Assembly: GCF_947623445.1 (NCBI RefSeq) | Contig: NC_135243.1 | Span: 4,218,501 to 4,282,500 of the forward strand | DNA from: Clavelina lepadiformis | Taxonomy: Eukaryota > Chordata > Ascidiacea > Aplousobranchia > Clavelinidae | DNA: 64,000 nt | Direction: 5' to 3' | Part shown: positions 41,601 to 51,764 of the stretch, one piece after another | How positions within the stretch are numbered: the stretch's first letter is position 1 | How the letters are laid out: every line of letters starts with the position of its first letter | Notes under the pieces: generated by a model | What the model was told of the DNA's origin: nothing | Databases searched by the model: none | The model's input: only the letters and a program-made list of their open reading frames with translations | Translations under genes and position numbers: made by a program

Positions 41601-42191
41601 AAGGAAAAGATATTTAACTTCGCGAATTCATGTTCAATTGTAATTAAAGCTGAGACCAAGGCTGTGAGGTGAAAACTTTCTCCTGAAAACTGTTACATTG
41701 TTGAATTAGCCCATAACCGTCCAACCATACAGTATACTTCACCTAATACACATCATCTCCAGTGCGACTTGAAATTGTTTCTTCATGTTCAGTTTAACTG
41801 GAGCAGTCGTTGATGGGAAGCCTGTGCTTGTTGCCATTGACAACCGACCCTTCTCCTTTCCACTTCCAATGTCCGGAAGTTTCTTGATCTTCCAATCATC
41901 TGATATTGCCAGTGCAATTGGTAAGTGGTTTATTTTCAGGCGTTATGGTAATGCTGTGGACATTGTACATTCACGGCAATAGAATAATACAATACAGTAG
42001 TAATAACATAATACTGATAATTATCTCATATCTGTACAGGCGTGGTGACTAATGCTGGTGCCAGTCTGGCTTCACTGGCATGTACTACTGGAGATGGCGA
42101 TAAGTGGGTTGCCGTGACAACAGTTGCTGCACTCAGTGAAGATGCCTTAAGCAGAATCAGAATACCGAATATCATTGCAGTGAATTTTTGA
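38679..42191 (+). CDS. PHGDH: D-3-phosphoglycerate dehydrogenase
   Basis: Catalyses the first step of serine synthesis in the cytosol: 3-phosphoglycerate plus NAD+ to 3-phosphohydroxypyruvate. Twelve exons encode 520 residues (human 533): 38679-38816, 38913-39064, 39214-39334, 39585-39683, 39842-39974, 40254-40402, 40579-40731, 40927-41053, 41207-41331, 41583-41668, 41793-41920, 42040-42191. The N-terminal substrate-binding half begins [12 protein letters not shown]. The NAD-binding GLGRIG is at 152-157, with FDPL in the next strand. The catalytic residues of the D-2-hydroxyacid dehydrogenase family are present: Arg236 ([13 protein letters not shown]), Glu265 (EPATNMPL) and His283 ([12 protein letters not shown]), the same numbers as in the human enzyme. 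The C-terminal regulatory region of the long animal form follows. A candidate AATAAA lies at 42450-42455. Confidence 0.96.
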
Positions 42192-44549
42192 AGTAACGTT
42201 TGGTCCTATTCCCAATGCGATATTTTTTGCAAAATGTAATTAGTGCAACATCTTTTAGTCAATGTAACCTCAATAGCCGCCTATTTGGTGCGGTTTAGGT
42301 CGAATTTCTTCTGTTTTCATTACACAGTATTAGCTCGTCTTAGTCGCATCGTGCATACCAAAAGTTAATATTATCTTGATTATCACCATCGTTCGTCTTA
42401 CACAACCCTTCTGGGATCATGCTGTTTTTTCAAATTCACAGTTTTCACCAATAAAATTTTCAAATGAAATTAAAGCGTTTGTCAAGCTCATTATTTCCGT
42501 ATCATAAAACATTAAATGCTTGTTGTCATTCATTCAGTTCTGCCTTGCTATATGCTTACTTTTTTCTCGTATTATTCTCTGGAAAGGAATCGAACAAATT
42601 AAGAAAGAAATCACTAATTCTGCAAAAAGTTTTTCCATCGAAATTATTTCCCAGGATTAAGCTGAAGGTTGGTCATGTTCTCCAAGACCCTTTTATACGA
42701 AAGTAAACAATGTTATTGTTGACATTACTACATGTTGCAAAAAAGTTAGGTTCATTCTATAATTACTGTGCAGTAGTATAGTTCTGTACAGAGAAGTTCA
42801 AGCTAAAGTCAGAATCATACGATATTCGAAGCAAGTTACATTAAGCCAGATGGGAAGTTTGAATAAAAACCTAACTTAAAATTGGTTAACATAAAAACAC
42901 ATTTAGAAGAAGATGAACGCTCGCCACGTATGGAATTGGAAGTGCGAAAGCGGTCTTTCAACAAGAGACTCAAAGTGTGAGCTGTCCCTTACAGAGGACA
43001 TTCGCTCATTAAACAGGATTAGCAACAAAGTTAAAGGTTCCGATTGTTCGTTGGTCTGATTAAGAAGCCACCCTTGAAAAGAAACCGCGCAAAATGATCA
43101 AAAATAAAAAATAGTAGCCGCGGCTTCTATTCTAAAAAATACTGTTTTCAGTTTGATTAAAATTCTCGTAATGACCACAACGCTATAAATTCTTGTTGGT
43201 TTTATCCATCATTATACTATAATAATTTATGGATTCGTTATTAATTATGAAAAGCAAAATACAGCATTCTAAAACTTGTACATTGATTTGTTTACGGCGA
43301 AAAAACGTACAAAAATAACCGGATAGAACTGTTGATTTTTATGTCATAATTTGTGATCTATATCGGGGTATTCCCTTCCTTCAAAACGCAAACGTCATTT
43401 TCAATTTTCTAATCAGTGATTATGTGAATGCTGAACGCCTTACTTGGAGCAATGCTATCATTGCGCGTGCCCCGCAGTAGATGTCATGAGAGAAATGGAT
43501 TTGTTGACACCATAGGCACGTTTGAGGAGATACGGTGCAGGTGTAAACTTATGTTTTGGTTCATGTGTCATCAGAAATGTTTGATCGTCGATATGTCGGT
43601 TTGTATATTTATTCTAAATCGGCGTGAAGAATAAAGTTTGTTGTGCAGATTTATGAATTTCATGTGTGCAGGTGCTACACTTTCCACTGTGGCATACTTT
43701 GTTGCCAAGGCACTTCCTACATTGATGATTGATATAGCTAAGTAGAAGCCAGGGTAGCTGAGGTTTTCAACAATAGAACAATTCCTTCCTGGGGCCTATA
43801 AGTTAGTAATATCAGTGGGAATCTGGGCCTTTTTGTTATGATGAAATTACGAGCACCTTTAACTTAGCTGGTTGACATCTCGCCTTGGCACAAAGCCAGC
43901 TCACGTCTTGGCGCAACCATGGCAACTGCAAGTTCACTTCAGTTTTTCTCATGTTTAGAAATTGCAGTTGGTATAACATCTTTTGCATATTCGTCATCTA
44001 TCCCAAACTGACTTTCAGCATATGAATCGAATGAAATGCATCCTTTGTGACAAGTGCCATAGTACAAAGCTTGACTGCAGTCTGCAGTCTTGCTCACTAT
44101 AAAATGTTCGTAGTATATGTATTTAAAAATTTTCAAGTATTTTTGCATTGTAGTTTTAATAAATTTTTATTTTATTTTCTTACAAAGTATTACAACTTCA
44201 TAAGGCATAAAACTACATCCTGCCGTTTTTTGCTGTAATATTTGGGTGTGAGACTCTTTCACCTCAAATTTAAATTAATACGTTTGTACATGCCATATTT
44301 TGACCCTGCACTCATAGATAGACGTTTTTGATGCTAAACGCTTAAAACCTCGTTTTAAACTTCCATATCATAACCTTCCAGTATAATGAGTGTGCAGAAG
44401 TGAGTGAATAAAAAATGTGCTATATGTGCTTGGTTATATCTTTCTTTTTGTCGTGGAAAACAGATATATATGTTTTATATGAATATATTTATTGTGTTTT
44501 TCAAAGCCAAGCTATGTCTGTATACTTAGATTTGGTCTTTTTCTATTTT
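42192..44549. other. Intergenic region between PHGDH and RNF181
   Basis: About 2.4 kb without a recognised gene or repeat. It includes the 3' UTR of PHGDH and a possible 5' UTR intron of RNF181. Short frames at 42464-42706 and 43428-43634 resemble nothing known. Confidence 0.4.
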
Positions 44550-44551
44550 AG
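44532..44551 (+). other. Splice-acceptor-like site before RNF181
   Basis: A pyrimidine-rich run (TTTGGTCTTTTTCTATTTTAG) ends 22 bases before the ATG. It is a strong match to a 3' splice site, so the mRNA probably has a spliced or trans-spliced 5' leader. Confidence 0.5.
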
Positions 44552-44573
44552 GTTTATTAGAATTATCAACTAA

Positions 44574-45053
44574 ATGGCATCATACTTTGATGAACATGAC
44601 TGTGAACCGACTACTTCCGTCCACAACTCCTCTCGACGGACCGATCTTCTAAGAATGTTGAGGTTATTTTTACGAAGTGACGTGGAAGAGTACGGACATA
44701 TCTTAGGGCAGTTCATTCCAGATGGTGAAAGTCTGGCGCCACCTGCTGCAAAGTCAGTTGTTGAAAACCTTCCACGTATTTCACTAAAGGATTTGGATTC
44801 AAAGAAAGATGCCCAATGTCCTGTGTGTTTAGCCCAGTTCGACAACGATGATGTCATAATTACAATGCCATGTGAGCATTATTTTCACATGGATTGCTTG
44901 TTACCATGGTTACAGAAAACAAATTCATGTCCACTTTGTCGTTTCGAACTTGTCACAGACGACCCTGATTATGAGGAGCTTAAAAAGGAAAAGCTAGGAC
45001 AGAAAGAACGGGAAGCGAGAGTGGCCGATTTACATAGCTCCATGTTTGGCTGA
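44574..45053 (+). CDS. RNF181: E3 ubiquitin-protein ligase RNF181
   Basis: Single coding exon for 159 residues (human 153). The N-terminus MASYFDEHDCEP is identical to the vertebrate protein. APPAAKSVVENLPR is the conserved lead-in, followed by a RING-H2 finger: Cys82, Cys85, Cys100, His102, His105, Cys108, Cys119, Cys122. PWLQKTNSCPLCR and ELVTDDPDYEE complete the match, and the basic C-terminal helix ends LHSSMFG (human LHGAMYT). It binds E2 enzymes and transfers ubiquitin to substrates. AATAAA at 45287-45292 is a candidate poly(A) signal. The coding region has no intron, but an acceptor-like site precedes the start. Confidence 0.95.
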   Translation: MASYFDEHDCEPTTSVHNSSRRTDLLRMLRLFLRSDVEEYGHILGQFIPDGESLAPPAAKSVVENLPRISLKDLDSKKDAQCPVCLAQFDNDDVIITMPCEHYFHMDCLLPWLQKTNSCPLCRFELVTDDPDYEELKKEKLGQKEREARVADLHSSMFG

Positions 45054-45730
45054 TCAATAATAATAATTAAATGAATGAAATTATTTGAAATATTTTTTGT
45101 ACATACCTTCACCTTGTATTTTGCAGTATCAGTCAATGTTTTATTGTATATAAACATATATGTTTAATTTCTTGCAAGACTATGCCATTTGTACATACAA
45201 TTTCAAAACTTATGCAATATATGCATATGATAATAATCTACCCTGTAGCTTCAGTTACATATGCTTAGTCTTTTTATTAAAATAATAATAAATCCAAAGG
45301 TAACTTAATCTTGCCTGGATGGTTTGTGAGATACTGCTTTAATACTGGATACTAGGTACTGACTGTAAGATATTAGAACTACACATTCCATGAAATACCC
45401 GACTCATGACTAATGTAAATGCTTAATTCATGAGTGAATTGTAATAAAATATTTTTGTGTTGTTTTTTGTTTACATGTTTCTACTACAAAAACTACATAC
45501 AGATATGCTGTGTGATTTTTAATGTTTGTATCGGCCTCATTAACGAAGATATTATTATAATTACATTGTTTGTGCGTTGTTGATTGTAAATTTCAGTTGT
45601 GAAATGTTGATGTTGATGTGAAATGTTGTGATGCACAACTTTAAAACTTCACAAGAGAGTTATCAAAAAAGCTGCTCAATTGTCAAAAAAAATTCCCATT
45701 TTGTATATTACCTGTTTCTTCTTCCTTCAA
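45054..45730. other. Spacer between RNF181 and DSCC1
   Basis: About 690 bp from the RNF181 stop to the DSCC1 start, too long for a tight tunicate-type operon. It contains AATAAA signals but no further gene. Confidence 0.45.
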
Positions 45731-45740
45731 GCTTTTATAG
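45715..45740 (+). other. Splice-acceptor-like site before DSCC1
   Basis: A long pyrimidine-rich tract (TTTCTTCTTCCTTCAAGC) followed by TTTTATAG ends only 7 bases before the ATG at 45748. A 5' UTR this short after an acceptor is typical of spliced-leader addition, but a cis intron is possible. Confidence 0.5.
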
Positions 45741-45747
45741 AAATATA

Positions 45748-48700
45748 ATGTCTGAAGTTAATTTAGATGATTTACGAAGTCGAGTTGACCTTGCCAAACT
45801 TGAACTTGACGAACTGCTGCAACCTGCACAGGTTTTAAAATTTGCTGGATCAGCTGCTGATGATAACTTTACGTTGTTGCAGTTGGACAAAGATGTTCTA
45901 CAAAGCCTGGAAGAAGGAAAAAGGTAAAATGGCTTCTAGAATGCTGAGATTATGTAGTGATAGTGAAGTGGTTGCTTGTAGTGTAGCGGCCATTGGGTGC
46001 TTCTTGGTTTGTCGCTGGTTAGCGCCTTCAGAATACTCACCGCTTGCTCGCATGTAATTTTCTCACTGTGCGTCAGTTTTCCCATTTTTTTAAAGACAGC
46101 AGTTTGATAAAAACGTTACACTCAGAAGCTCGTAGTTTTTCAATATATGAGCAAAGCTAAAATAAAACTGGAGCAGCAGACGTTTGAGTCAGGAGTTAAA
46201 TTTATTAATTTTCACCCATTAGAATATCGCACCAAAGTTACTCATGCTTCCTGAAATTGCAATGAGAAGTCTTTAAGTTTGCGTTTGAAGTCGATAAGTC
46301 ATCAACTCATCATTTGCATTGTCATCATCCGATTGTCATTGTCTTTGTGTGCCATCATTGTATTGCATTTATTTTAACGTTTAGCTCTCGTTATAGGTTA
46401 ATGTAAAAATATTCATTCTCATATTTCTTTTTTTTACTATTTATTTTTTGTTATAATATTTTGTGTATGTTAAAAATCTTACCAGTGTTGTGATTCGAGG
46501 AGATGTTGATGACGCTGCAGTTCTTTGCACTGAAGACGTAACATATGATGTCAAGAATGCATCGACATCAAATATGCTTATTCTTCTTGACGATTGTGAG
46601 ATTAACCAAGAAAACATGAAAGCGTACAGTGCCGCTCAAGTCAAGGGTGAAGAAGCAATGACAGTACGAGAAATTGAGGTAAGTTGAGAAAAGAAAATAC
46701 TTAAAGAAGTTTTTTACCATTTAATTTTTGTGGTACTGCCATTGTCTTATATTGTATATATTATTGTATATATTGTAAGTGAATGGTTGAGCGACCATCA
46801 ATTTATTCTTTTGTTGTTTCAAGTATAGCTTCTGTAGTAAAATTTGTCAACTGTAACAGTAATGCAACGTGGTATAGTAACTTAACCTTTCTTGATACAT
46901 ATACGCTGAATTGTTTAATCAGTTCTATATCTTATAACTTAACAACACAACTTAATAACACTTAACAGATATTATCTTGGAACTGTGTTTTTTCTAGGCT
47001 GTGGGCTGGAAACAGGACTACCTTGAACTTCGTAAGATTTACCCGAAAATGACAAGAATGATTCAATTATTGAGCAAATCTCCTTACAAAGGGCCACAAT
47101 TTGAAGAAGAAAATGCTAATCAACAGCTGGTAATTTAAACCTCCCATTATTCATCTTGTGTAACACTGTCTTGCAGTAGAAGCTGCTGTACAGTATTACT
47201 GGAAGTTGGGTGTTTGGCAATTTGTATGAGACATAAATGACTAAAACTTTTTTTTGATCGATTAGGTAGCATTGTGTCGATCTAGATCTAGATCTTGTTT
47301 TAGTGACTTTGTGTTTTTGACCATTTGAGTATTAAGTATTACAACTTGAGTATTAACTGTTATAACTTAAGTGATTATTAAATATTTATAAATCGGTGTC
47401 GCCTCGAGGTGGTCACATTAAGCGCTTTCTAGTGCATCGTTCTCCAGCATTACACAAAAAAATATCCTAAATTAATTTATTAACCATTACAATAAGTTTA
47501 TTGCATTTACCTTACAGATCTATTGCAATTGTTTGTACTAAGTTTACAGATGATTATTTCATCTCATTACTATCTTTGCAAATGTCCCAACAACTTCTTT
47601 TTTTCCGTAGTACACCTTAAGCAAACTTATGGAAACGATACAGGCCAGTGAGCTTGAAATTATGACATGGCTGTGCAAGACAAATTGCTGCTGTGTGAAT
47701 GGTATGTATTTATTGATAGATGGAGACAGTTTGCTTCAGCTTTTAGATAATCATGGAAACAAGTTTTTACCAAAGTGATCCTGGTGATAAAGATTGTTAG
47801 TTTGTTTTTATTATTTACCACTTAATTATTATATACAAATAGGATAGCCTAAATTTTTGGTTATAGTATTTAGATACATTCTTCATTAATGGAATATTGA
47901 CATGCTTTAACTACACAGGGGCTTTACAAAATATTTCCTTACTTAGTTTGTGATCTATTGTTCCTTCTTAACACTACATGGCATGCAGCTTAAGCAAACA
48001 CAGCACATGCCATGCAACAAGTATGTGCGCGAAACATTTGTCAAGCTTCTTTAAAGGAATCTAGTAATGTAATGTAATCTAACTTGTAATGATTGCAGGA
48101 TTCTGGCGTGTGGTCGACTTTGGGTACATCGTAGAATGTATGGGGGAACTGTTTCAGTTAATTGAAGCAGAATCTTGGAGTTGTGGATCTATCCCTATCC
48201 ACGACGCTTGTGAAAAGATCAACGACAGTGGGGAACTTGTACCAGAGTAGGCAACACTTTATTTATATTTAATTTTATTATTAATTTGTTATTTTAATTT
48301 ATTATTTAATTTATATAAAATTTTAATTTAAATGTCCTAGTGATTATGTGTCGGTGATTAAGCGTAGCGTGATTAAGTGTCGCGTGATTAAGTGTCACCA
48401 AACCAGTTATTGTTTCAAACATTATTTTAATGAAAAAGATAAATAATAATTAACCAGTGCACTGGGACTTTGTTTTGTTGATTACACTTCAATTTATTCC
48501 GTATTTTAATGATTATTCTATGAACTATTATGTATATAACGCAGCAAATATCGTGTTGTCTCCCTGAAATAGTGGGCATTAGAGAACCGAAAAAATAACA
48601 AGAGTAATCCTTAGTCATCTAACCTAGGTTTATGGTGAAACATTTGCTTGGATCATATGGAAGTCAGTTTGTGTCTGAAGATGGCGCCCATTGCTTCAAG

Positions 48701-49545
48701 CTTTCTGAAAGAAAGGTAAGAAGACTCTTTTGCTTGCACTGACTATATTATTACATAACGACCTGTGTGTGTTATTACTGCTATTGTCATCTAATCTACT
48801 CGTTACAGATATGCCGATTATTTGCTGAGATGCTTTTACGGGACGTAGGAAAATTCAATCTTTCCGAGTTTTTCGAAGTTTGGAAAGGTAGCCTCCCGGC
48901 TGGCATGACGTCAGATGAGAAATATCTTTCGGTAAACATTTTTCAAATTCTACATTTATTCCTAAATAGGGTAAATTCCCCACTGCAGACATGCGATCGG
49001 CACTATTTGTTCCAACTTACTCTTTCAAGGGCAAATCGTGCTTTTCTTGTGGTTTTGTTGTTGTTATTTTTGTAGGAATTTAATTAGATAAGTCACTCAT
49101 GAAGCACCTAAATCACTTTTTCTTAGGGTCTCGCATTAATTGATAGATCTAGCCGCCCTGCCTCCATCTGTTTATTCAAGGTTGAAGAACTTCCATTGGA
49201 CATGGAAGCCAGATTCGATGCGCTTTTTAATGCTCGCGAGAAATGGAAACTATCCGACATCGAACCTTATATAGAGTAAGACAAGATGATACGTTTTCGT
49301 CGTATTTTAGGTTTCTGGAGTTGGCATATTGATGACAGTGCCGCCATTGCATGAGTAATTTTATGATCTATATTATAGATTCTATAACTATCATATAGGT
49401 TCTTAATGAACATCACAATTGATGTGTTATTTTCAGGGACATTTGTATGAAAGGACAAACTGTATCGTCTGTGCTGACCAAATTTGCCAGAACGTCAACG
49501 CTCAACGGTGAAAAACTATACAGCACCAGGAAGCCATTGAAGTGA
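45748..49545 (+). CDS. DSCC1: Sister chromatid cohesion protein DCC1
   Basis: Subunit of the alternative clamp loader CTF18-DCC1-CTF8, which loads PCNA and supports sister-chromatid cohesion during S phase in the nucleus. Nine exons encode 402 residues (human 393): 45748-45923, 46486-46678, 46998-47129, 47611-47701, 48099-48246, 48628-48715, 48809-48931, 49127-49275, 49437-49545. Matches to human are VVIRGD followed by AVLCTEDVTYDVK, TSNMLIL, YTLSKLMETIQASELEIMTWL, FWRVVDFGY, AEMLLRDVGKFNLSEFFEVW, GLALIDRSSRPASICLFKVEELP and the tail DICMKGQTVSSVLTKFAR. The C-terminal winged-helix region that binds CTF18 is present. Intron 1 carries copy 2 of an interspersed repeat. The ATG at 45748 is preferred over earlier in-frame ATGs because it follows a strong acceptor. 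Confidence 0.95.
45982..46195. repeat. Unclassified interspersed repeat, copy 2 (in DSCC1 intron 1)
   Basis: Same orientation and same ends as 21698-21921 (TGTAGCGGCC...TGAGTCAGGAG). A segment in the middle (CTTGTCTGCACTGCTTGCGC in copy 1) is missing or changed here. Repeat class unknown. Confidence 0.7.
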
Positions 49546-51764
49546 CGACTACCGCTTTGAGTTTGAGCAAAAAGATCATTTTGAAATGTTGAAGACTGTC
49601 CTCTGTTGTATCTTACAGGAATTGATTACGTCGCATTGGAAAGGATATGACGTATTTCGGAATGGACCACGTAACATAATGTACTTGAATAACGTTTTGC
49701 GCCGAATTCTAAAGAACTTGCACAGCCACGCATTGGTGCTCGCATCACTGCCATTTTGTAAACTTCGTTGGAAATTCGTTTTATATTAAATTTTTTTATG
49801 TGGTCAAACACTAGAACTTGACAGAGGTAAGTATTTAGTTTATTGATGCAATACAAAAGCAACAAGTTATGAAAAATATGGATTCGCCACGGAATCAAAA
49901 CCAAATTTGTTAAGAAATACGGAAATTTACACAATTCATTGGAAACGTCAACTGTCGGTACGCTTTCTGTAGGATTACGTTTATCTGCTTTCGGCACATA
50001 ATGGAACCTATTTTAGCCTCATTCACTTATTCAAGCCAGGCTTATGCTTTTGTACCAATGGTTGCCGGTTAAATTTGTACTTGCATTGCCGAAAAAGATA
50101 GAAGACTTCAATTGATGATCACATAATTAAAAGGTCATTAAAATCGAGCCGTATTTAAGGTTAAATGTTGTTTTAAAGATCTCCTATAACATGTCCTTTG
50201 TTGCAACCTATTTTTATAAAAGTAACTTCCTACAAACATGATACCAACGGTAATTTTATAACTGGCATGGATTTGTGTATTAATGATTGTGCTCTGTGTC
50301 CTTCGCGAATCATAATGAAACAAAAATAACTTAAATTGTAGGCGATGTAAGAGTTTAAATCCAAATGATAGACAACATAAAAAAATCCTATCTTAATAAT
50401 AATAATAACTTCAATGACAACTGAAAGGTTTCAACAACAAAAGTTGGAATACGCATTGTGAATTAGTTCAAATAAAATAAAATTAATCCCTACTTCATAA
50501 ATGACTTCACGGTATAACAATGACCCATGAAGTCCCCTAAGACCACAAATCAAAGGCTATATTTAATATCTCAAGTCCCGGCCACATCCAAAGGTATTTT
50601 GCAAAACAAACACTTTGTGTTATTGTAATTATAACGTCATAATCCTGGTTTTTACGTCAGAATGCGTGTTCGATTTGCATAACATTAGCATCTTCTGCCT
50701 AATTGCCAGCAAATTGACAAAGGAGACTTAATATCGGAAAGCGTCACAGCAGCAAATGCTACATATAAATTATTAAGTAATAAATCAAATTACCAAAATA
50801 ACATGTTAATCAGAACAAAACAAACACCGTTAGAAATAATTCCACGTCAGATTGATGATTGTTTAATATGTTATATATGGTATTAACATAGCATTTTCCA
50901 TTTTGAATAAATTTAGTTTTTGTATTAATTCCAATGTTTTTTGCTGGACTTGTACATGTCTCATCCTGCTTTGGTTTGTGTTATTTTAAATATAACGTCA
51001 CATAGCTGCTTTATACGCCACCTTGACCTGAATGACTGTAGCCTACTTGTGTATTGACTGTTTGACTGTATAGGCTACATGACTATAGACGTCACAATGC
51101 TTGAGTGTATCGCTTTGACTGTACTCTTTTCTTCGTCTTGGAAGACGTTCCACTCAACATTATGATACTGTAGGCCTAATTGTTTGTTGTGAACCAATGT
51201 TTAGCAAAAGACTGGTGGACTTTCTTCACTTGATTAAAGCGTTTATGCAAAAAGTTGAAATATGCCAAAGTAAATACGAACTTTCACAAACAGCGCTAGA
51301 AAGTTATTTCAGGTTAAATATTTCCTTCTGGCCATACCAGGTACAGCGATCATGGGGCCTAAAAGAAAAGCTTTTGCATTAGCTTGGTTGGAATTATCAC
51401 AAAAACAGATGTTGCCATAACAACGCTGAGACATTTAGCTTCCACTAAGCTATGTAATGCGTTGTGTGTTTGCAGTTAGTCGTGCTGTAAATGAAATAAT
51501 TGTAATGTGAGGTAAGTTGTACAGTTTATAAGATTAATTGTATTGTTAATATAGCTGACAAAAGCGGAAACCGTTGCGGTATCTTCTAACTTAGGCCTAT
51601 ATGCAAAGCATACTATCTATTCTATTCATGTAATTACTTTGTGACCTCATAATAAAGCTTTTACGTTATAATAATATCTTATGCTTACTTGAATTACATG
51701 CAAAATTGCATTTCATGTAAGTAGTTGCTTGTGCAAATCTACCTACCTGTTGCTTACGTTGGAA
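49546..51764. other. Intergenic region between DSCC1 and the polycystin-like gene
   Basis: No gene or repeat family recognised. ATTAAA at about 49785 may serve DSCC1. A 61-codon frame at 51197-51382 could be an upstream exon of the next gene, but it shows no GAIN/GPS or other polycystin feature. Confidence 0.4.

Noticed and set aside
51197-51382. Possible upstream exon of the polycystin-like gene
   Set aside because: Begins with ATG but shows no GPS/GAIN or other polycystin feature, and the joining phase is arbitrary.
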